Source of the DNA: Brachyhypopomus gauderio | Lineage: Eukaryota > Chordata > Actinopteri > Gymnotiformes > Hypopomidae | Assembly: GCF_052324685.1 (NCBI RefSeq) | Contig: NC_135223.1 | Coordinates: forward strand, 7,508,733-7,572,732 | DNA length: 64,000 nt | Reading direction: 5' to 3' | Shown: piece after piece, positions 55,347-64,000 of the stretch | Numbering within the stretch: position 1 is the stretch's first letter | Layout: the number at the start of each line of letters is the position of its first letter | Made by a program: the position numbers and the translations under genes | The notes under the pieces: generated by a model | What the model was told of the DNA's origin: nothing | Seen by the model: the letters and a program-made list of their open reading frames with translations, nothing else | Database searches by the model: none

Positions 55347-56668
55347 TGGAAGTGTTTCTTCAAATCTGATATTCCTTTTACCCTAGATGGCTTTTCAGTA
55401 ACACCTCATTGGCACATGAGCTGTATGCAGGGGCGGACTGGCATACATTGCTACCGGGGATTTCCCCGGTGGGCCGATGGGTTAGTGGGCCGGTGGGCCG
55501 CTGGCCGCCGGTGGTTTAACTCAGCCCGCGGAGGAGCCATTGCCGCGCACTGCGGCCCCGGCCCGTAGTCACGCTGCTGTTTAACGGTGTTATTACCTCC
55601 CCCGCTCCAGTCAGACAAACCTGCTCAGCGCGCGGCCGCGGACTGAGCCTGTAAACACATGAATGAGTTGGACTGGGCCAGCTGATGCGGGCTGACGGTA
55701 TGCAGCGGAGATCAGAAAAAAAACAACTTGTCCCAGAAAATCCGGGCCGGACTACGAAAACATACAGCAGTTTAAATTGTAAGATAACATGTTATTTTAA
55801 ATGTACTGCTGTCGCCTCTGCAACGTTTAAAGCACTATGTACAAATGACCTTAACACGGTTAACACGGACGCAAGTGGCGGTCTTAAAGGTTCCAGAGCA
55901 CTGCGCACTGTTTTTTTTTTAAAGCTATTGAAATTCTTAGATTAAAACTAACCACCACAAATAGGTAAGAGGAAGAAATACCCACGTTACAGTTGTAGGT
56001 TTTCTTTAGGATGCACTTTGCGTAAAACAACTTGTTTGGTGGTCTTATGATGGACTATTTAAAAGCCACTATGTGGCTTTGTAATCATATTATTGCTGGA
56101 ATTAATATTGTCCATATGACAATAAATGCCGTCATATACACTACGTGCCATGTATAGATTCATATACAGTATATATATATATATACACACACACATACAG
56201 ATAAATATATATATATATTTTAGTGGGCCAGTCTGTCAGGAACTCCCGGGCCACTTTTTCTCCCCAGTCAGCCCCTGGCTGTATGTCTGTTTAAATCGAT
56301 GTTTGTCTACCAAAGACAATTTCATACAAACACCTGGGAGATGGTCTGGCTTGCCAGTGCATGTGCTGATGCCGTGGTTGGATGTGCCATTGCCGCAAGA
56401 GGACGCGCTGATGGCAACTACTACCTGAGGCTCACCATCTGCATTGAAGGGACTGTGACTACTCAGCCTGGAATTACAACTATAACTATAGAACTATATT
56501 TGAACTATACATACGGACTTCTGCTAGTGGGTTGCCCAGTGGAGGATGGGTTCCTTTTTGTGATTTGGTCCTCCCAAGGTTTCTTCCTAATCCCTGCCAT
56601 CTTAGGGAGTTTTTCCTTGCCAACATGTATTGTAAAAAGCGCTATATAAATAAATTTGACTTTGAGTG
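55347..56668 (+). mobile_element. L2 fragment and 3' tail split by an 850-bp hAT element
   Basis: A short ORF2 piece (complement to TLDGFSVTP region, 55380-55405) joins directly to 3'UTR sequence, implying an internal deletion. The tail ends AAATTTGACTTTGAG at 56668, about 35 bp from the BAIAP2-family exon. Confidence 0.82.
55428..56277. mobile_element. 850-bp hAT-type element with GCTGTATG duplication
   Basis: Starts CAGGGGCGGACTGGCATAC, ends CCCAGTCAGCCCCTG. GCTGTATG flanks it at 55420-55427 and 56278-56285. GGGCCGGTGGGCCG subterminal repeats. No transposase recognised. Confidence 0.92.
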
Positions 56669-56699
56669 TGGTGCTTGGTGCCGGAGATCACCATGCTGT

Positions 56700-58372
56700 A
56701 GGGCCGTGGTCTGAATGTGCTCACACGCTGTGACGCAACACTTCCCTCCTCCTCTGAGTCTTGGTTGGCCTGCTGAAGCTCGCCACCAGGGGGCAGTTTG
56801 TCCAGCTCCCCCATGCTCGTGCTGTTCGCTTTCAACAGCAGAGGGGAGCTACAAAAGATGAGGGGGAAAGTATGTTGGTGTTCACAAAAAACAGGCCATG
56901 CTGACCCAGACTCTAATGAAATAAAGCTCAATACAGACTTTATGTCTTGCTGTTCAGGTGTGTCTGGGAGTTCCTGTGTGTAGGAGAAGGGAAACCAGCC
57001 TTTCCTGTCAGAAAAAGAGAGAAGGCCAGACGTAATGCCGATGGACAACACCAAGAAGAACACTGGAAGAGGAACATGTCAAAATATTTGATTGGCTTAG
57101 TGAAGGACTGATGGATGTGGTTGTCATGGCTACAGGCTGTACCTTCCGGTCCTCTGGTTGTGTCCATAGTGCCAGCCATCCCGCGGCTCACTGATGAGCA
57201 GGTTCAGAACATCGCCAGGACGGAAGGCCAGCAGACACGAGCCTTCACCTCCTCCTCCAACACCTCCCTCAGTGGCGCTTTTGGAGTGGGGAAACAGTGC
57301 CTCCACACGAGAGGGAGCAGACAGAGGAAGTACACGGGGCAGAGTAGAGCCTGCAGTGGAGAGAGAGAGAGGGAGAGGGGGAGAGAGAGAGGGAGAGGGG
57401 GAGGGGGCGAGAGAAGGAGAGAGTGAGGGCAAGGGAGAGGGAGAAAGTGAGGGAGAGGGAGAGTGAAGGAGAGATGGGATTGACAAAAATAATTAAAGAA
57501 AGAAATATTATAAAAGAAAATATGGATCAAAAGAGAAATGGGGATACAGGGGCAAACACCAGCGAATCCAGCTTACCAAACACCCCGGCCCGCACCTCAC
57601 TGGGTTGTCTCCGTGGCAACGGCAGTGTGGAGGTCGCATAGAGCTCAGTGGCTTTGAGGAGCTGAGGATTATGGGCTGGAGGGGACATGATGCCGCCCTG
57701 CTGGAGGGCAAAGGGCACCGGTGTGAGGGCACGGGACAGGGGTGCACTATGGGGCAGTGGGGGGCTGTGGGGGGCAGTGGGGAGGGCCAGACCCTGGAGG
57801 GAGCTAAGAGGTGGGGCAGAACTGGTGCTGAGGGACAGAGAAGCAGAAACAGCCAGTGGTGGAGACTGCAGACTGGAAACACTTCCTGCCACTTGCACAG
57901 TGGCCTGCTGGAAATGAGCAGGACTTGCAGAGGCACTGGTATTGTGGGCGGAGTCATTTTGAGAAGGATGCTGTGGTGTGCTGGTGACAGATGGAAGGGG
58001 AAGAGAGCAAGGGTCTGATGAGCTGGATGGTCCTCCCACCCACTGCTGCTGGGAGCGACTGCTGTTCTCGCCGTTCAGTAGGGGCGGGACTTCCTGTATG
58101 GACAGCCTCTGAAGAACAAGAGAGCATTTTTAATATTTCAAAACACAAGTGTCTGCCAAATGCACAAAATGTCAAACGCCTGAACAACACACCTGTTCCC
58201 CAGACTGAGGAGTTCCCATTTTGGGATGTCGGAGGACTTCTGCTATCCCAGCAGCCCCGGGGCCATGGAGGGTTGTATGCCGCAACAGGTTGAGTGCTCT
58301 CTCTGGCAGTTTTGTTGGCTGGGAGCAGGATTGTTGCCATGATGACAACTTCTGTGAAAGAAGCTCCCGCAC
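56700..58372 (-). CDS. BAIAP2/IRSp53-family gene, C-terminal exons
   Basis: Exons on the complement: 58193-58372, 57577-58108, 57143-57350, 56939-57004 and about 56700-56848, all phase-compatible. These adaptors bind membranes with an I-BAR domain and recruit actin regulators through SH3. The first exon is the end of the I-BAR domain (VRELLSQKLSSWQQSC, KLPERALNLLR). The second is a 177-codon S/P-rich linker. The third and fourth form the SH3 domain: VEALFPHS, LLAFRPGDVLNLLISE, RDGWHYGHNQRTG, KGWFPFSYTQEL. The fifth has STSMGELDKLPPGGELQQ and FRPRPYSMVISG, matching the post-SH3 region of BAIAP2. WFPFSYT favours BAIAP2 over the L1/L2 paralogues, but a paralogue cannot be excluded. Upstream I-BAR exons are beyond 64000; the WH2/C-terminal exon was not found. 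Confidence 0.85.
57357..57476. repeat. 120-bp homopurine tract at a BAIAP2-family acceptor
   Basis: Almost pure GA on the + strand (GAGAGAGAGAGGGAGAGGGG and variants). On the gene strand it is the polypyrimidine tract in front of the exon starting at 57350. Confidence 0.92.
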
Positions 58373-58478
58373 CTACAGAGAAACATCAGTATTCTTATCA
58401 CAGTCCTGACCCATCATTACAGTACTAAAGAACTGACCCATTATTACATCATTGATATTAATACTGTAAAACTAAAGC

Positions 58479-59213
58479 AGGTGTCATGATTAGCCCTACC
58501 CCACCTGTACACCTACCCCACCTGTCAAGTGTACATTTGTTTATATAACCACATGCTTGCTGTCACTGTTGTCCCTCTCACTGTGGCTCTCAAACCACAA
58601 CAGGGAGCAAACAAAAAACCCTTCCCAAAATAACAAATGAAACTGGATAGAGAAATAAAAGGGCTGGAAAACATGAGAATGGCCAGAAGTGGCGAAGAAG
58701 TGAGAGAACTCAGAAAACGACAGAGAAAACAGCAAATAAGGTAAGTACAACAAGGAAACATGGAACGCAAGGAGAGGTTGGCTGAAAGCGCGTAGAGACG
58801 GCAACAAACAACTCAGCAATGAGACTCTGCAGCCATCCTTCTAAAATAGGAAGGAGAACAGCTGCAGGTCATCATTGCTGATTGCGTGTTTGAGAACGCA
58901 TTCGCGAACTAATGCTGGTCTGCGAGCGAGTGCTGGTCCATGAACGAGCTCAGGAGCGAGCACTGGCTCGTGAGTCCCCTCCTGTGGCGACAGGAGGAGC
59001 GACCCTAGGGTCAGCCCTGACATCATCTGTCTGATAACGTTTGTCCTGTGTAGTTTGTGATATGTCTGCAAGGTCTTTACGTTGTGGTTTTGTTTCTCTG
59101 TCGGACTATGGACCATTTATATGATTCTGATTATGGATTTGCACACAATAAACCTACTCAGCGTTTGTGTCCCCTTGTGTTCGCCTCTCTACACTGAAAG
59201 CGTGAAAGCATAA
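58479..59213. mobile_element. Putative solo LTR
   Basis: Starts TGTCATGATTAG and ends GAAAGCATAACA, with flanks GCAGG and GCAGT (imperfect duplication). AATAAA lies near 59148 with CTTGTGTTCGCCTCTC after it, as in an R region. No internal domain nearby. Lies in a BAIAP2-family intron. Confidence 0.6.
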
Positions 59214-59458
59214 CAGCAGTACTGTAATGACAGGTCAGTACTGTAGTAATGTATTACTGTGTCAGTACTGTAATGACAGGACAGTACTGTAGTAATGTAT
59301 TGATGTATTAGTACTGTAATGACAGGACAGTTCTGTAGTAATGTATTACTGTGTCAGGACTGTAATGACAGGACAGTACTGCAGTAATATATTGATGTGT
59401 CAGTACTGTAATGACAGGACAGTACTGCAGTAATGTATTGATGTGCCAGTACTCAGTG
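59214..59458. repeat. Minisatellite, unit of about 57 bp
   Basis: CAGTACTGTAATGACAGG followed by ACAGTACTGTAGTAATGTAT and a variable GATGTGT part, repeated about four times. Confidence 0.9.
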
Positions 59459-60140
59459 ATGGCTTAGTTACCTTGAAAAAATAATCAGATTTCTGATTAC
59501 TCTTTTAAAAAGCAACTTAGTTAATTTACTGATTACTTAATTTAAAAGTTATTTTATTAGTTACATTCATCAGCTGCCGACAATGACAAAATTACAGTCA
59601 GGTTTGCCAATACTCACTTTATTGGAAGTGCATTGGAACAGTAACAATGTATCTCCTGACATAATGTATTTGAAAACGTATTTGTAAACGTTTTAATACA
59701 AGCAAAGTATTCAGTCAGATAGCTATTTGTTGTGAAACGAAATACAGTTACAATTTCAAGCACTTTGAAGTACAAAATTCCAGCACTTCAAACCTGGAAC
59801 ACAATGTAACATTAAAATTGGTCAGGTAAATGTTCCTTCCCCTGTTTTTGAGGGGTGATCCTTTTGATAGGATTATGTAACCCATTTACATTAAGAGAAA
59901 TTACTTTATATTGTTGATGTTGCATTTTACTTCAAAAAAGAAAAACTCTACCTAAATATTTAAATATCACATGGTAACCTGAACAATGAATCTGCCCAAA
60001 AAACAAAAGGAAACTTAACTTAACAGTCATATTTAACAACGGTGACCTCCATCTCCGAAGTGTGAACTCAACTTCTAAGTTAGGAAGGGAAGTCCTTAGA
60101 ACTAAAGGGGCCCTACCTAGTGCGACCTGGTGTTTCTGAT
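59459..60140. other. AT-rich repeat-like DNA, no gene
   Basis: The part at about 59690-59860 matches in complement the 36920-37050 part of the ZBED hAT region (AATAGCTATCTGACTGAA and neighbours), so it is part of a dispersed element. Nothing coding was seen. Confidence 0.45.
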
Positions 60141-61340
60141 CAGTTGGGATCAGAACAGTGCACATAAAACGCGGATATCAATTACCAGACCTTCGGTTTC
60201 AAGGTTTTAGGCTTACAACAGGAAATTTTTCCGTATTTCTTAAGAACTATTGATTATTACCGGACTTTTCTTTTATTCTTTTTTTTTCTTGTAAGCCACT
60301 CAGTCCTTGAATGTGCATCAGACGGGCTTCGCGGTGTCGACGTGATGTTCCGCCCGCAGCTTCCCATGAAAGTTGTGTCATTCTCGTCGTAGGAGTGCTT
60401 CGCTCTGTAGCCTCCGCATCCAGGGAGTCCATTCCCCTTCTCTTCAAATCCTCTCTCGCTTCTGGTGCGCTGTTGTAGATAACTGTCCCGTTGTCAAAAA
60501 AGACCCTGAGTTTCGCCGGGTAAAGCGTCTGGAAACGGAGTCCCTTTTCTTTAAGCGCTTTTCTAATTGTGGAAAATGCCTTTCTTTTCCTGAGTATTTC
60601 AGGGCGGTAGTCTTAAAAAACACTATTTTGCCTCTGTGGTGTATCTTTCTTTTTCCAGGCAGATCGAAGAACCAATTCTTTTGTTTTATACTCCTGGAAA
60701 CAGATCACTATAGACCTTGGGTTGGAACCTTGTGGTGGTCTAGGTCCAAGGGATCGGTGGCAGCGCTGTATAGCGAGGGTAGCGAAGGGATAACTTCGTT
60801 GTAATAAACTTTTCTAGAAATTCCTCCATATTGTCTCCCTCTGCTCCCTCCTCAATTCCGTGTATCCGTATGTTATTTCTGCGTGAACGCGCCTCCAGCT
60901 CTGTTAGCTGCGCTTGAGTATTCTCTTGGAGCTCTAATACATGAGAGAGTACCTGTTTAGCTTCGGCGTTCCACTCTTCCATTTCAGCTACTCGCCGCTC
61001 CGTCTCCTCAACTTTGCCAGTTACTTCTTTCAGATCAGACCAGATAAAGTTCAGTTTCTGGTTGACTTCCTCTCTAAAGTCGACCAGTTCCTTTTTCAAC
61101 AGTCCCACCGTTTCGCCACACTCTTTTTTTCATGTGCGAACGGATCCCCTGTATCTCGCTAATGATATTGGCTTGAATAGCTTCCATAGCTTCGTGTCCG
61201 GTGAGGTTGCTAGCATCGTTGCTAGCCTCTTCGTTTTCATTCGAGGGTTTATCGTCCATCTTAAGGTTTTGTTGCAAATTTCCTCTTGTCTTTCTTTTAT
61301 GTCCCCCTTCCATGACATAAGGTACAATTTTCAGCACACA
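60140..61340 (-). mobile_element. L1/Tx1-type ORF1 pseudogene
   Basis: Likely start at the complement of 61257-61259 (MDDKPSNENEEASND). A frameshift near 61105 follows; then comes a coiled coil (ELVDFREEVNQKLNFIWSDL, EETERRVAEMEEW), ELEARSRRNNIRIHGIEEG and after another shift KALKEKGLRFQTLYPAKLRV. The RSRRNNIRI and YPAKLRV blocks mark the RRM and C-terminal domains of L1 ORF1p. ORF2 is absent. Confidence 0.85.
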
Positions 61341-61468
61341 ATGATCAGTATTTGTTAGAGGGGGAATAAGACCGTCTGGGAGCCTCGAACTTAGGCTGCT
61401 AATTGTGTCTGCGCCATACCGAAAGTCCGATCTGTTTGCTTATTAAGTCAATATATATATAATATCTC

Positions 61469-61496
61469 CCGACCCCCCCCCCCCCCCCCCCCCCCA
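61469..61496. repeat. Poly-C tract of about 26 bp
   Basis: An almost uninterrupted run of C at about 61471-61495 followed by seven A. Could form i-motif/G-quadruplex structure or mark an assembly uncertainty. Confidence 0.9.
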
Positions 61497-61649
61497 AAAA
61501 AAGTCCCCGGATTCGCGTAGGTCACCCTTTTCAACTTCAAAACGGCGAATTTCGCCAAAAGGTGACAAAATTCATGCCTGCTCATTGGCATAGGTCACTA
61601 TCATTTGTAGGCATGATAGCCTCTAATCCGTAGCCGTATCCGAAGCCGT
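61497..61649. other. Short unassigned segment
   Basis: Contains an inverted GGCGAAATTCGCC-like element (AACGGCGAATTTCGCC at 61541-61556) and TAGGTCAC twice. No gene. Confidence 0.3.
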
Positions 61650-63236
61650 AGCTTCTGGGTGATATCAATACTACTCTCAAAATTGAGAACTGCGTCCAGG
61701 ACATAAAAAACTGGATGGCATCTAATTTTCTTCAACTCAGACTGAGGTGCTGATTCTTGGGCCCAAAGCTGCTAGACACAATTGGGCTGATATTCCCCTT
61801 AACCTAGATGGCTTTTTAGTAACACCTAAATCCACCGCAAAAAGCTTAGGTGTCACTATTGATTTGGATCTTTCAGTTGACACACATATATGCAATGTCA
61901 CTAAGGCTGACTTTTATGGTCTTCTAATTGGATGCTCTAAACAGTCCATAAAGAAGCTACAAGTTGTACAAAATGCTGTAGCTAGTGTCCTAACTAAGGC
62001 TAGAAAATTCTATCATATTAGTCCTACTCTCTCTGCATTACACTGGCTTCCGATTAAATATCGAATTGAATTAAAAATTCTACTGTTAAATGGTCTTGCT
62101 CCACAATATCTGAGTGAACTCATTGCATACTATAACCCATCTCGCCCTTTGGACTCCCAAAATGTGGGATTTCTCTTAGTTCCAAAAATTTGTAAGACTA
62201 CAGCCGGAGGCAGAGCTTTCTCCTTTAAAGCCCCTCAGTTATGGAATAGCCTTCCAGCCCCAGTCCGAGATTCTGACACAGTTCCAATATTTAAATCTAG
62301 ACTTAAGACTCACCTATTTAATCAAGCCTTCAGTTAATATTCCCCTTGTGAAGGTGTGGGGCTCTGGGGCCCCCAGATGTTGAGACTGCTAGTAATCTGA
62401 GATGTTGATGCTGTCATCCAGCTGTGTCATGGCATCACTCTAGTTGTGACAATGACTTGGCTAGAAAGCAATGTCTCAGTGAGCCCTCATGACTGTGGTC
62501 ACCTCTGAACTTTAGTTATGCTGCTATAGATTAGCCTGCTGGAGCCAAATGCTAATCACTGGCACGTGAGCTGTGTACATTTAAATCAATGGCTGTTTAA
62601 ATTGATGTCCACACACTCAACCTGTATTGTATATCTTTCTTGCATGCTTCGACGTAAGACGATTCTATGCAAGCACCTACAAGCACCTAGGAAATGGTCT
62701 GGCTTGCCGGGTGGATGTGCTGATGCCGGGGTTGGACGTGCCATTACTGCAAGATGACGTACTAATGCTAGCTCCTACCTGAGGCTCACCATCTGCACAG
62801 AATGAACTGTGACTACTTGGCCTGGGATCTAGAACCACAACTATATATATAGAACTACTTTTGGACCACAAATACGGACTTGTGCTGCTTCCCGCTGACG
62901 CTTCTGCTGAGTGTTTCTTTAAAATTTTGCGATTGTTTTTCTAAATTATAATAACTACTTACGTGCTATTCTTAAATTTTTTTTTTCAAGACGGGCAGTT
63001 GACTATTCCGGCCACTGACCAAATATCTGCTAGTACAAATGGAGCAGATGGAGGATGGGTTCCCTTTTGAGTCTTGGTCCTCCCGAGGTTTCTTCCTAAT
63101 CCCCACCCTAGGGAGTTTTTCCTTGACACTGTCGCCTTTGGCTTGCTCGTTAGGGATCTGGACCCATACGATTGTAAAGCTGCTTTGTGACAACGTGTGT
63201 TGTGAAAAGCGCTATATAAATAAATTTGAATTTGAA
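61650..63236 (+). mobile_element. L2 LINE 3' half: RT C terminus and complete 3' tail
   Basis: ORF 61747-62337 reads LILGPKAARHNWADIPLNLD, KSTAKSLGVTID, CSKQSIKKLQVVQNA, ALHWLPIKYRIELKILLL, GLAPQYLSELIAYYNPSRPL, APQLWNSLPAPVRDSDTV and LKTHLFNQAFS before its stop. An internal deletion removes part of the RLDYCN block. The 3'UTR runs to the GCGCTATATAAATAAATTTG end. It supplies the empty sites for several nested insertions in other copies. Confidence 0.92.
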
Positions 63237-63620
63237 TACAAATCAGCTAGTGGTAGTCCTTATAAATCGGCTAGACGCTGTAAGTTTTTTTATTTATCCA
63301 TGGCTGGTGTTGGTTTGTTTCCCTGTTTCGGAATGTAGCATGTTTAGCTTGGACCCTTTCGCCACAGAAAGTAATAGCGATAGTATTTGTGAGAGGTGCC
63401 AGTTCTCTCGTGGCGAAAGTGGAAAGTTTAGAGTGCCGTGTCCACTCATTATTAAGGGATAGAGAGCAAGAGTCAGTAATGGCTATGGACGCGCCAGGGA
63501 GAACTAGTGCCTACGCAACTCTGGCGATAGAGCCCTCACAGTGGGGCGAATGGGTGATGTCTGTCGTGGAAATTTTCTGGAAATGGATGAGGTCTCAGAC
63601 ATGGTTAAATGATTAATTTA
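63237..63620 (+). mobile_element. L2 5' region, ORF1 finger
   Basis: Reads SECSMFSLDPFATESNSDSI then CERCQF, two cysteine pairs like the ORF1 finger at 50362, followed in another frame by a coiled-coil-like VAKVESLECRVHSLLRD. Starts directly after the 3' tail of the preceding L2. Confidence 0.7.
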
Positions 63621-64000
63621 TTACAAAAATATAAATATATATAAATAGGACAAAGACGGACACAAGACAGACACAGACATGAGAGTCTCATTCAAGCATG
63701 ACAACTCTGAAGGCAGGGGGGCAGTCCCCCTGCTTATATACAATCTTAAACACAATTCAGCAGTTCTAACAAGCAGGTTATCTTAAGCACAGCATGTTCC
63801 AAAACATAGGCGCCCAGCAGGCTACTTTATCTCACATGTGTGTCTCTTAATATGGACTTCCCTAGAGTTAGCGGAAGCAACTGATGTATCAGTTGAACGC
63901 AAAGAAAGCTAAATGACCCAAGTATAGTAGCCTAGTGACTACCAGTTAACAGAGTGCTCTTACCCTTTGCACTCCCCTGACCTGGGTCACAGTATAGCAC
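63621..64000. other. Unassigned DNA at the right edge
   Basis: AT-rich start (TTTATTACAAAAATATAAAT) followed by GACAGACACAGACATGAGAG; possibly part of another repeat. No gene. Confidence 0.3.

Noticed and set aside
57130-57486. Serine/proline-rich minus frame continuing upstream of the SH3 exon
   Set aside because: The upstream part is the translated polypyrimidine tract; the AG at 57351-57352 marks the exon start.

Overview
The window is vertebrate nuclear DNA, almost certainly from a teleost fish. Genes are split by GT-AG introns, polyadenylation signals are visible, intergenic and intronic DNA is full of Tc1/mariner, hAT, PIF/Harbinger-like, L2, L1/Tx1 and Gypsy elements, and CA/GT microsatellites and minisatellites are abundant. 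No species can be named from the sequence alone.

Six host genes can be supported. (1) The 3' two thirds of arnt (HIF-1beta) on the + strand: 17 exons from 1430 to 21976, all phase-compatible, covering PAS-A, PAS-B and the Q-rich C terminus; the bHLH exons lie left of the window. (2) A one-exon cortexin-domain microprotein at 33707-33895 (+). (3) mrpl51, three exons, 34767-35741 (+). (4) tfpt, 38309-39955 (-), and (5) ndufa3, 41224-42135 (+), arranged head to head. (6) The C-terminal half of an IRSp53/BAIAP2-family gene on the - strand, 56.7-58.4 kb; its I-BAR exons lie right of the window and its last exons are not found. Their products act in different places: ARNT is a nuclear dimerisation partner of AHR and HIF; TFPT is an INO80 subunit; MRPL51 and NDUFA3 are mitochondrial; the BAIAP2-family protein links membranes to actin. 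They are neighbours, not a pathway.

Layout: 1-3.1 kb, two Tc1 elements flanking an arnt exon whose 3' end has been amplified into a minisatellite; 3.7-6.7 kb, compact PAS exons interrupted by a 1-kb CpG-rich alternating purine-pyrimidine minisatellite; 6.7-14.7 kb, an intron filled by an L2 LINE carrying nested DNA transposons; 14.7-16.7 kb, C-terminal arnt exons; 16.8-21.7 kb, a single L2 insertion with its own target-site duplication, itself hit by a hAT and a THAP-encoding transposon; 23.3-32.6 kb, a giant 36-bp minisatellite interrupted by three DNA transposons and an L2 fragment; 33.7-42.2 kb, the four small genes; 42.8-56.7 kb, transposon-rich DNA with a DDE_3 mariner, a Gypsy fragment, an L2 with esterase ORF1, and stacked hAT and Harbinger-like insertions; 56.7-64 kb, the BAIAP2-family exons, a putative solo LTR, an L1/Tx1 ORF1 and more L2.

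No unknown gene system was found. The most informative signals are structural: a minisatellite built from a coding exon and its splice donor, and a series of nested insertions whose target-site duplications can be read directly, often with an empty site elsewhere in the same window.
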